Source of the DNA: an uncultured Clostridia bacterium
GTDB lineage: Bacteria > Bacillota_A > Clostridia > TANB77 > CAG-508
Direction of reading: 5' to 3'
DNA: 18,592 bases
Assembly: GCA_948852375.1 (NCBI GenBank)
Contig: CAQOYX010000026.1
Location: forward strand, 1 to 18,592
The notes under the pieces are model-generated. The model was not told the origin of the DNA. It saw nothing but the letters and a program-made list of their open reading frames with translations, and did no database searches. Every line of letters begins with the position of its first letter. Position 1 is the first letter of the stretch. Position numbers and translations under genes: made by a program. Positions 7,293-14,564 of this stretch are shown piece by piece.

Positions 7293-7461
7293 AAATAATT
7301 AACTCAATTCGTTCTATTAAATTGTTTATTTCTATTATTTTGTTTTTTATATCTTTGTTTTTAAATGGGGTCATGTTTAATGTTTCTTTTACAACTAATA
7401 GTGAACCTTTTATTACTTTTATTTCTTTGCTTGATAAATTTAATATGATGTTATCTTCCAT
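7291..7461 (-). CDS. Small hypothetical protein before rep, 56 residues
   Basis: Begins MEDNIILNLSSKEI, helical and charged, with no membrane segment. ATG at 7459-7461 is preceded by AAAGGAA about 11 nt away. The stop is at 7291-7293. It is co-directional with rep and immediately upstream of it, so it may be a small replication or control protein. No family is recognised. Confidence 0.5.
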   Translation of the reverse strand: MEDNIILNLSSKEIKVIKGSLLVVKETLNMTPFKNKDIKNKIIEINNLIERIELII

Positions 7462-7882
7462 GTTTTTTATTTCCTTTCTTTAAATAAGCTATATACTAAT
7501 TTTCAATAACACTTTGAAAATATCTAAAATTTTTCGCAATTAGGCAGGCAATGCCACTCTTTGGCTATTCCGTTAATAGTTTTTGTATATCTTTTTTTAT
7601 AGGCTTGTGTCATTGCCTACTTCTTCAATTATATTTTTTTGCTCTGTATGTCAATTACAAAAATGGCATAAAGGAGTGGAGCAAGGGGTATTGGCATTTT
7701 ATACATTTTTTTCATTGACAAAAGCTAGGCTATGTTAGGGCAAGCTATGTTGTTTTAATTTGTATAGTTGGCACCCACACATGCACCCTTACCCGTTTTT
7801 CCAATCTCTAGTATATCTTTTATTATTTATTTGTACCTGCCTTTTTAGTATGTCTTTGTTGGTTTTTGTGATATGTTCTTTC
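7462..7882. other. Inovirus intergenic region, candidate origin and packaging signal
   Basis: 420 nt without a gene between zot and rep. It contains an AAAATATCTAAA segment at about 7515-7526 that recurs near 2568. It also has a long-range AGGCAATG/CATTGCCT pairing (about 7551-7558 with 7610-7617) and the conserved block 7740-7841. In filamentous phages the main intergenic region carries the origins and the packaging hairpin, and this is the only comparable gap inside the phage genes. Confidence 0.5.
7740..7841. repeat. Conserved structured block, copy 2
   Basis: Homologous to 2837-2940. It keeps GCAAGCT at the start, a TTGG/CCAA stem, the CATGCA and ACCCGTTT core, and the TAGTATxTCTTTTATT stretch. 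Sequence differs in the stem but pairing is partly kept, which suggests selection on structure. It lies directly after the zot stop codon. Confidence 0.6.
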
Positions 7883-8748
7883 TTATCTTTCGTTTCGGTT
7901 TATGAATTCCATTTTTTGCATGTTTTCTACTACTTTGTAGCTGTCATATAGTTTTCGTATATGATTGCTTTGTATAAATGAACGTTTCCATTTTTTACGC
8001 ATTTTGAATTTTTTTTCTGGACTAGGGTTATCTATTATGCTGTTGTAGTCTTCTGCATCGTAGCATTTCAGTTTTGTCCAACGTCCTAATATTGTTTTGC
8101 ATTCTATTACATCGAAGCATTGTTCTCTTATTTGTTTTACCACTCTTGTATATACTTGACTTGATAGGTATATTTTTATTCGTTGTTTTCTTTGTTGTGT
8201 TATTACTGATAATAGTCCGTTCTGGAAAGTCTTTCCATTTTGAATTGTCATATTCATTTTGTATTTCATCTATTACAAATACTATTCCGTCAGTTCCATT
8301 TCTAAGTTCTAAGAGTTGTCTCCAGTCTGTGAGTGGTAGGTCTTGTTTTAGGTAGTGTATGTTTGTGCATATTATTGCTTTTGGATATGTTTGTTTTATT
8401 CTTTCTAATTGTTCTACTATACCAATTGTTTTACCACTACCGTTGACGTCCACAAAATATTGTTACACCAAATAAATTGAATTGTCTTCCATTTATTAGA
8501 AACATTAGTAAATCGTATATTTTCCAACGTATGAAGTCTAGTAGTTTTGTTATGAAGTATATTATTGGTATTTCTATTATTGGTATTGTTAGTTTTTCTA
8601 TTCCATTTGCTATTTGTAGTAATTTGTATTGTGTGTTTAGTCTTTTGAATTTTGTGTATATGCTTAGAAATTCTTGAATTTCTAAGTCATTAAATATGTT
8701 TTCACGTAGATTTTTATAATATTTGTTGAATACAATGTTTTTTTTCAT
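7883..8748 (-). CDS. zot: Zot-like inovirus assembly ATPase (pI), with two +1 shifts
   Basis: Read through two frame changes it gives 287 residues: a Zot-type P-loop ATPase that drives phage extrusion at the inner membrane. Walker A is FCGRQ-GSGKT (98-107). Walker B is IVFVIDEIQNEY (about 151-162), followed by QQRKQRIKIYLSSQV. An N-terminal hydrophobic stretch (IPIIEIPIIYFITKLL) precedes the ATPase, whereas most pI proteins have the membrane span after it. Both shifts are +1 at CGG: CAA CGG T (8440-8442) inside Walker A and GAA CGG A (8217-8219) after Walker B. Skipping C gives Gly both times, and the P-loop spacing tolerates no extra residue. It starts at ATG 8746-8748 after GGAG. Confidence 0.85.
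8217..8219 (-). promoter_or_regulatory. CGG +1 shift site 3 (zot, second site)
   Basis: GAA CGG ACT: unshifted reading gives a Thr/Asn/Lys-rich stretch. Skipping C gives FPE-GLLSVITQQRKQRI, the normal continuation after Walker B. Confidence 0.65.
8440..8442 (-). promoter_or_regulatory. CGG +1 shift site 4 (zot, Walker A)
   Basis: CAA CGG TAG: unshifted reading stops at once. Skipping C gives GRQ-GSGKT, an exact Walker A motif. This is the site where the family motif fixes which base is extra. Confidence 0.75.
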
Positions 8749-8763
8749 ATTTTTTTATATCTC

Positions 8764-9018
8764 CTAACTACCCATATTTAAAAAAGGTATTAATGAAAGT
8801 ACGAATTTTATTATTCCCCATATTAAGTGAAGTGTTACCCAGAATACTATGTTTCCGATTACCATTATCCAGACATCTGAGGGGAAGAATTGCATTGCTT
8901 TTAATATTAAATCTGTTGTGCTTACTATTGAGTTTGGTATATATGTTAATATTGGTAACATGTCTATAAAACTATTTACAAATATTAATAGGGGGGTACA
9001 TATTAATTGTATAATCAT
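8764..9018 (-). CDS. Inovirus pVI-like minor coat protein
   Basis: 84 residues with three hydrophobic segments (about 1-24, 30-45 and 50-78) around a FFPSDVW turn, like the pVI/DUF2523 type of small inovirus membrane proteins between pIII and pI. Its ATG (9016-9018) overlaps the TGA of the upstream adsorption gene (ATGA), and zot follows at once. This implies translational coupling. AAAGGAG with a long A spacer forms the ribosome binding site. It has no CGG site. Confidence 0.7.
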   Translation of the reverse strand: MIIQLICTPLLIFVNSFIDMLPILTYIPNSIVSTTDLILKAMQFFPSDVWIMVIGNIVFWVTLHLIWGIIKFVLSLIPFLNMGS

Positions 9019-10293
9019 GTTTTTTTTTCTCCTTTAAATAAAGATGTTTGCGTTGTGTTTGGCTTGTCTATTCCTAGAGCTGTTGCTCCGTCTGCTACGT
9101 TAAAGCCTCGTAAGAATTTCATTATTTGGTTTATGTTGTATATAATCATAAATATAAATGTGAAACCACGTACCCAGCCATACCATGTTTGTTTATATTT
9201 TGTGACTTTTCCAAAGTCTATAAATTTGTGTTGCTTGATTGTTAGGCTTTCGCTGATTTTGTATTCTGGTAAGTCTATGCTTAAATCTTCGCCACTTTCA
9301 ACGGTTTTTATTGTTTCAAATAAGTTGATATAGTCTTGATATGGTATTTTTTTGCTTAGTTTGCTTTTTATTTTTTCGATTTCATCTTCAAAATAATTTT
9401 CTTTTGGTACAAATAGCCATTGTAACAGATTTCCTAATAAGTCTATTATTGCTTGTGGTATTCCTTTTATGCTTTCCCATATATCGCCTAACCATTCCCA
9501 AAGTATATTAAAAAAGTTACCTATTCCGTCTATTATATTTCCGTGGTAGTTCCCATAAGAATGTGCCTATTTCTCCTAGTAGGTTTGCAATATTTTCAAA
9601 AAGGCTTGATATTCCCTCCATAGTTCCTTGAATTATGTCGCCTGCGAGATTACTGATTTTATTAGCAATATCACTAAGCCAATTGACAATATTACTAAAC
9701 CAATTGGTATTATCTTCTGTAGGTTTGTTATTATCGTCTGTATTAGTTCCCCCAGAGCCTTCGCCAGTGTTTCCATTAGTGTTGGGTTGATATAAAATAT
9801 TGAAGGTGCTGGAGTTTTCTGAAAAAAAACTTTATTACCATATGTTTTAATATCAACATTACTTGCTATGATTTCACTCTTTCCGTGGGTTAAATGCTCC
9901 GTTTCCGATACCTCCATGTTGTCTATTTTCAAATTTACTTGTTTCTGTATTGTATGTATAATACTTTATATGTCCTTGGGCATTTCCATTGAAACCAGAA
10001 GAATAAGAACATATCCAACCACCTGAAGAATATACCTTATCATCTTTACTATCTGCATGCTGATTTGTATATATATACGGATAATCGGAACGTTCTATTG
10101 TTAATAGATATAGTTTTTCATTATCCAAAGAATAAATAATAACAAATTTACCGCCTATCAATTCTTGATTTTTATAATCACTTAAATCATAAGTTGCACC
10201 AAAAACACTATTACCTATAAATATATTTATTAATAATAGTGTGACTATAAATATGATACAAAATTTATTTAAGAATATTGTTTTTTTATTCAT
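9015..10293 (-). CDS. Long recoded form of the adsorption protein (pIII-like)
   Basis: If the ribosome shifts +1 at 9883-9885, -1 at the T8 run (9822-9829) and +1 at 9541-9543, a 425-residue protein results. It has the signal peptide and ectodomain of the short form, then a Gly/Asn/Asp-rich linker (TNGNTGEGSGGTNTDDNN) and repeated amphipathic WF/NI segments. WLFVPKENYF and FIDFGKVTKYKQTWYGWVRGFTF follow, with a final membrane helix. The latter parts resemble a conserved protein of cryptic Gram-positive inoviruses. The -1 frame has no ATG, GTG or TTG until 9621, and its last stop (9832-9834) is just before the T run. Alternatively it is a separate gene with an obscure start. Confidence 0.6.
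9541..9543 (-). promoter_or_regulatory. CGG +1 shift site 5 (pIII-like, second site)
   Basis: CCA CGG AAA: skipping C joins GTFLWELP to GNIIDGIGNFFNILWEW. Unshifted reading ends within a few codons. Confidence 0.65.
9633..10293 (-). CDS. Inovirus adsorption protein (pIII-like), membrane-anchored short form
   Basis: 219 residues when the +1 site at 9883-9885 is read through. The start is ATG 10291-10293, 11 nt after AAAGGAG; the ATG seven codons earlier precedes that site. It has a signal peptide (FCIIFIVTLLLINIF, cleavage near FGATY), an ectodomain with two Cys and Gly-rich stretches, then INPTLMETL and a C-terminal membrane anchor (IIPIGLVILSIGLVILLIK). This is the usual layout of a minor coat protein that binds the host receptor and ends the filament. 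It lies between the major coat and pVI-like genes, below a strong hairpin. Confidence 0.7.
9822..9829 (-). promoter_or_regulatory. T8 slippery run, candidate -1 frameshift site
   Basis: In frame as GTT TTT TTT CAG, containing the heptamer T_TTT_TTT. The zero frame continues to the membrane anchor (stop at 9633). The -1 frame opens exactly here and stays open, so both frames are coding-like for about 187 nt. A lost T in sequencing, or polymerase slippage, would look the same. Confidence 0.5.
9883..9885 (-). promoter_or_regulatory. CGG +1 shift site 6 (pIII-like, first site)
   Basis: CCA CGG AAA: unshifted reading stops after two more codons. Skipping C joins GIGNGAFNP to GKSEIIASNVDIKTYG. Confidence 0.65.
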
Positions 10294-10328
10294 TTTTGTG
10301 TAAACTCCTTTCATTCTGTTATAAAATA

Positions 10329-10367
10329 GCCCAGTTTTTGCGACATTAAATGTCGCAAAACATGGGC
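10329..10367 (-). terminator. Strong hairpin after the major coat gene
   Basis: A perfect 11-bp TTTTGCGACAT stem (10336-10346 with 10350-10360) is extended by GCCCA/TGGGC arms. It sits between the coat gene and the adsorption gene, as the central terminator does in Ff phages, and would keep coat expression high relative to downstream genes. There is no long T run, so it may also act as an mRNA 3'-end stabiliser. Confidence 0.65.
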
Positions 10368-10380
10368 ATATTACTATACA

Positions 10381-10542
10381 CTAGAAGAATTTATAAATAA
10401 TTCTAGGAATTAATGCAACTGCAATCATAATTCCCATAAGTGTTAATCCTACAGGTAGTAGCACTCCTAAGTTTGATGTAATAGTTGTTAATAAGCCGTC
10501 AAACATACCACTTGTTAAGGTTAAAGTTTTTACTGTTTCCAT
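10381..10542 (-). CDS. Inovirus major coat protein (pVIII-like)
   Basis: 53 residues starting METVKTLTLTSGMFDG, with one central hydrophobic helix (VLLPVGLTLMGIMIAVALI) and a basic end (PRIIYKFF). This is the size and layout of filamentous phage major coat proteins, which line the filament. ATG at 10540-10542 follows GGCGG. There is no separate long signal peptide. A strong hairpin follows the stop. The gene is intact and has no CGG codon. Confidence 0.75.
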   Translation of the reverse strand: METVKTLTLTSGMFDGLLTTITSNLGVLLPVGLTLMGIMIAVALIPRIIYKFF

Positions 10543-10564
10543 ATTTTACCGCCTTTCTCTAGCC

Positions 10565-10585
10565 AAAGGCACAAACTGTGCCTTT
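10565..10585. other. Hairpin in the coat gene leader
   Basis: Perfect 9-bp stem (10565-10573 with 10577-10585) with a 3-nt loop, 23 nt upstream of the coat start. It could be an RNA processing site or a weak terminator for the preceding small genes. Confidence 0.45.
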
Positions 10586-10622
10586 TACTAGCTTTATCTT
10601 TTGTATATTTATTACAAAGTTT

Positions 10623-10757
10623 TTAATAGAAAAATCTACTAAAAAACCAGTAACCGAAGTAAATTATTATAAGTAAAATAATACCATAGAAGAATAATTG
10701 AAAAAATGAACATATAGTCTCTACATTTGCCAGTATCTCATATAAAATAGTTTCCAT
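10623..10757 (-). CDS. Small inovirus membrane protein
   Basis: 44 residues beginning METILYEILANVETI, with one hydrophobic span (YGIILLIIIYFGYWFF). The start at ATG 10755-10757 lies one base after the stop of the ssDNA-binding-protein gene, so translation is probably coupled. By position and size it may be a pVII/pIX-type minor coat protein or a second coat-like protein. Confidence 0.6.
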   Translation of the reverse strand: METILYEILANVETICSFFQLFFYGIILLIIIYFGYWFFSRFFY

Positions 10758-10758
10758 A

Positions 10759-11025
10759 CTAACCAATTCCAACCAATTCACAAGTCCAATACGAAACTTT
10801 TTTCTCTTTGTTGAATTCTCTGTTAAAATCAAAATGTAACTTTATATCTTGGAATTTTGTAAAATTAGTTTGTGAGATTTTGTCTATTACCTCTGGTCTT
10901 TTACTTATAAAATTAAATTTTTTGTTATCTTTAGATAAACAATTTAAAGCAAGGTATTGCTCACCATTTTGTGTTACTCCAATTTTTTTATCAATATAAC
11001 TAAAAACTTGTATACCATTAATCAT
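10759..11025 (-). CDS. Probable ssDNA-binding protein (pV-like)
   Basis: 88 residues, mostly beta-like alternating sequence (IQVFSYIDKKIGV, EQYLALNCLS, KKVSYWTCELVGIG) with many Lys and aromatic residues. It sits where inoviruses encode the ssDNA-binding protein that coats progeny DNA. The N-terminal half recalls small OB-type replication proteins. The assignment rests mainly on position and size. It has AAAGGAG before ATG and is intact. Confidence 0.5.
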   Translation of the reverse strand: MINGIQVFSYIDKKIGVTQNGEQYLALNCLSKDNKKFNFISKRPEVIDKISQTNFTKFQDIKLHFDFNREFNKEKKVSYWTCELVGIG

Positions 11026-11031
11026 ATGTTT

Positions 11032-11253
11032 TTACTCCTTTGTTAAAATTTTGTTAATTATACTGTTGCAATTGTTGATACGTTCTTGGTCTGCTTGTAT
11101 CATACTATTTACATATTGTTTATATTCATTATCAGTATTAATCTTTTGTAATTCTAATTTGTTTTTTGTTTGCACTTTTTGTAAATATGTTATTCTAGCA
11201 TTTAATAAAGAACATATTAGTCCTTTCTCTTCTGGTGTGAATTCTTTTCCCAT
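11032..11253 (-). CDS. Small helical protein, first gene of the inovirus operon
   Basis: 73 residues starting MGKEFTPEEKGLICSLL. It is helical, charged and Gln/Asn/Lys-rich, with a coiled-coil-like middle. I chose ATG 11251-11253, 5 nt after AGAGGTGG, over the GTG nine bases upstream. It is directly followed by the ssDNA-binding-protein candidate. Function unknown; a control protein of the early phage operon is possible. Confidence 0.6.
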   Translation of the reverse strand: MGKEFTPEEKGLICSLLNARITYLQKVQTKNKLELQKINTDNEYKQYVNSMIQADQERINNCNSIINKILTKE

Positions 11254-11281
11254 TTTTACCACCTCTTTATATAAAAAAATT

Positions 11282-11347
11282 AGTAGGCTTGTTTACCTAC
11301 TATTTTTCTTGCTTATCTCTTTTTACTGTAGGTAAATATTTTGCCTA
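11282..11347. promoter_or_regulatory. Paired GTAGG/CCTAC dyads upstream of the inovirus operon
   Basis: Two imperfect dyads with the same arms, GTAGG...CCTAC, at 11282-11299 and about 11327-11347, in AT-rich DNA before the first phage gene. They look like operator sites for a regulator of the phage promoter. I see no clear -35/-10 pair. Confidence 0.4.
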
Positions 11348-11398
11348 CTATAATTTTACACTAACAAATTGTTCTATACTGTAAAAAACAAAGGGTGA

Positions 11399-11886
<488 letters not shown>

Positions 11887-11899
11887 TTAGGCACGAAAA

Positions 11900-11923
11900 A
11901 AATCGACCTTTTACAGTCGATTT
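11900..11923 (-). terminator. Intrinsic terminator after right repeat copy
   Basis: Stem AAATCGAC/GTCGATTT (11900-11907 with 11916-11923) with an 8-nt loop and seven T on the minus strand. It mirrors the terminator next to the left copy. Confidence 0.75.
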
Positions 11924-11958
11924 AATCGTTTTTTCGTCTGGTGCGACGATATTATCCT

Positions 11959-12032
11959 TTGGTGCCGTTGGCGTAGATATCTACAACTTTTTTGGCTCTC
12001 TTGACGATTGATACAAATATCAATCAATTTAT
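11959..12032. repeat. Right copy of 73/74-bp direct repeat
   Basis: About 95% identical to 2078-2150. It contains the perfect dyad GATTGATA-CAAA-TATCAATC at about 12005-12024. On the minus strand an extended -10 promoter (TTGTAT, 16 bp, TGATATACT) lies just upstream, and a terminator follows. A small RNA of roughly 120 nt could therefore be made here. In the left copy the promoter is weaker. It may be an attachment site, an RNA gene, or both. Confidence 0.65.
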
Positions 12033-12107
12033 TAAAGTATATCACATTTTTGATAAAATACAATAAAATTATAACAAATTTCACAAAAAAGTTTAAGAAT
12101 TAATTGC

Positions 12108-12146
12108 AAAGCAGACAGAAATTATGATTTAATTTCTGTCTGCTTT
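12108..12146. terminator. Bidirectional terminator after the 12157-12510 gene
   Basis: Perfect 15-bp stem (12108-12122 with 12132-12146) with a 9-nt loop and T5 on the plus side. It lies just beyond the minus-strand stop at 12157. Confidence 0.75.
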
Positions 12147-12156
12147 TTGGTTTCAT

Positions 12157-12510
12157 TTAACAATTGTATATAAAACCCTCTGAATCACAACCTGAAAGGC
12201 TATGAGCAATTTGAACACACTTTTTAGTCTTAAAGGAAAAGTATAATCTGTCTTCATCAACCTCAGACAAATCGGTAAATGCACCTATTTTATAACTCTG
12301 CCCTTCAAACCGTACAGCAACTGCATTTTCAGCATTTCTAAGCCATTCACTACCTGAATCTCGTTTTAAACCAAAATAGTGCAAGATTCCTATTGAATAT
12401 CCTACTGCAACTGCTTCATCTGTTAAACGAGCCATTTTTGTGTTTTTTAACCGTCCATACCGTTTTTTTAAATCTTTTTTTGTCAAAATTGTTAGTTGTA
12501 ATTCTCTCAT
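12157..12510 (-). CDS. Hypothetical protein of higher G+C
   Basis: 117 residues starting MRELQLTILTKKDL at ATG 12508-12510, with AGGAGG 8 nt upstream. An upstream TTG is less likely. The sequence has KKRYGRLKNTK, a probable DNA- or RNA-contact stretch, then GYSIGILHYFGLKRDSG and NAVAVRFEGQ. No family is recognised. It uses CGG as an ordinary in-frame codon three times, unlike the phage and its neighbours, which fits recent arrival from a higher-GC host. It has its own promoter and operator dyad upstream. Confidence 0.6.
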   Translation of the reverse strand: MRELQLTILTKKDLKKRYGRLKNTKMARLTDEAVAVGYSIGILHYFGLKRDSGSEWLRNAENAVAVRFEGQSYKIGAFTDLSEVDEDRLYFSFKTKKCVQIAHSLSGCDSEGFIYNC

Positions 12511-12573
12511 AAACAATTCCTCCTTAAAATAATTATTTTTTTGGAATTTTCTACATTGCTATTCTTATTATAG

Positions 12574-12619
12574 TTCGTATAGCTACGAATAGTATATCAT
12601 TTTTTTATGTTGATTTCAA
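12574..12619 (-). promoter_or_regulatory. Promoter and operator dyad of the 12157-12510 gene
   Basis: TTGAAA (12614-12619), a 17-bp spacer and TATACT (12591-12596) with an extended -10 TG. A perfect dyad TTCGTA-TAGC-TACGAA (12574-12589) sits over the start point, where a bound protein would block transcription. Confidence 0.6.
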
Positions 12620-12672
12620 GGCTTTTAACACATTTTAACTATATTCTCTTTATTTTATAGAAATTAAATTTC

Positions 12673-12981
12673 TTAATATATAGTAATATTATTAAATAAA
12701 TATAAAGCTACTTTATTTCTATCGGTTTGTTCCATTTCCATAAGTTTTGACATAGTAAAATTTATAATAAAGTATTTACTTTGTCCAAAATTTATTAGAG
12801 TTGTTCGATATTCTTCATCAATTTCTCTTAAATGTGTATCAAATTTATCATACATTTCTTTTCTGTTATAGTCTAAAGTGAGCCACTGACTATCATTCAT
12901 ACATATTGCAAGTCTTAATTTATCTTTTATATCCATATCTTTAATTATATTTATTACATTTTTAACTTTATCTTCTTCCAT
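12673..12981 (-). CDS. Hypothetical protein, short paralogue of the 668-1156 product
   Basis: 102 residues starting MEEDKVKNVINIIKDMD after a good AAAGGAG. It aligns with the first 90 residues of the 162-residue protein at 668-1156. Shared positions include IIKDMD, KEMY-FD, EYRTT-NF and SK-M-M. It is soluble. It follows the MobV relaxase gene by about 15 nt, so it belongs to that mobilization unit. The role is unknown; an accessory mobilization protein is a guess. Confidence 0.65.
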   Translation of the reverse strand: MEEDKVKNVINIIKDMDIKDKLRLAICMNDSQWLTLDYNRKEMYDKFDTHLREIDEEYRTTLINFGQSKYFIINFTMSKLMEMEQTDRNKVALYLFNNITIY

Positions 12982-12996
12982 AATCTTTTTCTCCTT

Positions 12997-14388
12997 TTAA
13001 AATCTGGTATCATTATTTCTTTTTTTATTTTTGTTTTGTTTGTTTTCGTCTGGTATGGTTATTCTTCTAGCAATATTATTTGCAATTTCATTATCGTTGT
13101 CATCAAATATGCCATTTTTATACAGGTCATCGCTTACAATTTTATAGTTGTTATCTTTATCGTAGCAAATTCTTTTATGAAAATGGCTCATAATACTATG
13201 CCAAAAGCCTTTGAACTTCTGCAATTCTTGTTTAAATTTTTCTTTTTCAGTTTGTAATTTACCTATAATCTTGTCTTTGGTAGATAGCTCCTTTTTCAAA
13301 TTGCCGATTTCATTATCTTTTAGTTCTATTTCATACTTAAGTGAACGATTTTCCTTTTCTATTTCAAAAGCAGAATGTTCAAAATCCTTAATCGCCATAT
13401 TTAAGTCATTTACACTTCTGACAGTTTTAGTAATATCTTTTACGTCTTTTGTGTAATTTTTCAATTTCTGGACGTCCTCGCTTGAAATAACCATATTATT
13501 TTTATTCATCAAAGTAGGCTTTAAACTATCTAAAATTTCATCTATGTCTTTGCTTGTATTATCAAGTTGTTTAGTTTGAGTATTTGCTTCCTTTAGTCTT
13601 TCTTCTTTTTTCTCTAGTTGTCTTTTTATTTCTCGATAATCTCCCATATCTTTAATGTCTATGTCTCGATTTCTACCTTTTTTCTTTTGTTTTAATAGTG
13701 AATTTTCACAATAGACTTTATTATAAGATTTTATACAACAATTTCTCATTTCATCTTGTATTTGTTGTAGTGATTCTTTCGTAAAAACTTTTGACTTGGC
13801 AGGTTGCTTTCTCATACCTCTTTTATAATCTTCTTTTATTGGAACACCTACAATGTGCATATGTGGAGATGTTTCATCAAAGTGAATTACTGCATTTGCT
13901 ACTTTAAATTCTGGTACAATTCTTATTAAATCTCGCACTTGCTCTTTATAAACCTGCAACATTCCCCTTTTGTAATAGTCATCTTTATAATTCCAAAAAT
14001 CCATATCTCCGAGTTCTATAATAAATTCACAAGCTAAATCTTTTTGCTTATCTTGTGATATATGCTTAAAATAATCTTTTATTTTTCTATCTTCACGAGT
14101 TTGTTTTCCATTATATTCAATTCTTGCTTGTTCAAATTCTTGAAAATATAAGTTTTGCATATCTTCGTATAAATTATCAGTTCCATAAATTATTTGTATA
14201 TTTTATTTGTCATTATCATAATCTCTTAAATTATGCTTATTCACTTTTGATAATTGAGTAGCGTTTTGTATTCCATTATTTGAAAATGATGTTTCTCCTG
14301 ATAGATTATTTTTTGCAACTTCTTTGGCTTTTGCTGTTTTATTTTTATCACTACCCAAGTGAATAGAATATGCTAATTCTTCGCTCAT
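12997..14388 (-). pseudogene. MobV / Mob_Pre family relaxase with an in-frame stop
   Basis: The full reading frame starts at ATG 14386-14388 after a perfect AGGAGG (MSEELAYSIHLG, then KHNLRDYD). It runs through QARIEYNGKQTREDRKIKDYF to the metal-binding FDETSPHMHIVGVPI motif and a long coiled-coil C-terminus. MobV proteins nick oriT and pilot the strand during mobilization; Tn4451 TnpZ is of this type. A TAA at 14203-14205 interrupts the frame after residue 61 without a frame change, which should inactivate the N-terminal nicking part. A re-start at ATG 14158-14160 would give 387 residues without it. The stop may be a mutation or a base error. Confidence 0.8.
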
Positions 14389-14422
14389 CTTTTTCCTCCT
14401 TTAGAACTTGCTTCGTAGGCAC

Positions 14423-14460
14423 AGGAATTTGGCTTTGCCAAAGTTCCTAACCCAGTAGGC
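14423..14460 (-). other. Candidate oriT of the MobV element
   Basis: An inverted repeat with a TTT loop (14423-14433 with 14437-14448, AGGAA-TTTGGC) is followed by CCCAGTAGGC. On the minus strand the flank reads CTACTGGGTTA, close to the TAGTGTG/TTA nick region of pMV158-type plasmids. It lies directly upstream of the relaxase gene, the standard place for a MobV oriT. Confidence 0.6.
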
Positions 14461-14489
14461 TTAAGTTAAGTACACTTTAAATATATATT

Positions 14490-14519
14490 TTGTAAAAGAC
14501 AGCTAAAAAGATATAAAAT
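14490..14519 (+). promoter_or_regulatory. tnpV promoter
   Basis: TTGTAA (14490-14495), an 18-bp spacer and TAAAAT (14514-14519) lie about 45 bp before the tnpV start. Confidence 0.45.
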
Positions 14520-14564
14520 TATAGTTCTAAAAGTAGTGAAATTAAATTTTAGGAGGATTTTATT

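Noticed and set aside
6188..9018. Ordinary decay of a dead prophage as the sole explanation of the frame breaks
   Set aside because: All six +1 breaks share the same codon and context, and small genes between them are intact. Decay would give mixed lesions. It is kept only as a weaker alternative.
9007..9333. Plus-strand ORF opposite the adsorption gene
   Set aside because: It overlaps well-supported minus-strand coding (WYGWVRGFTF region) and has no ribosome binding site.
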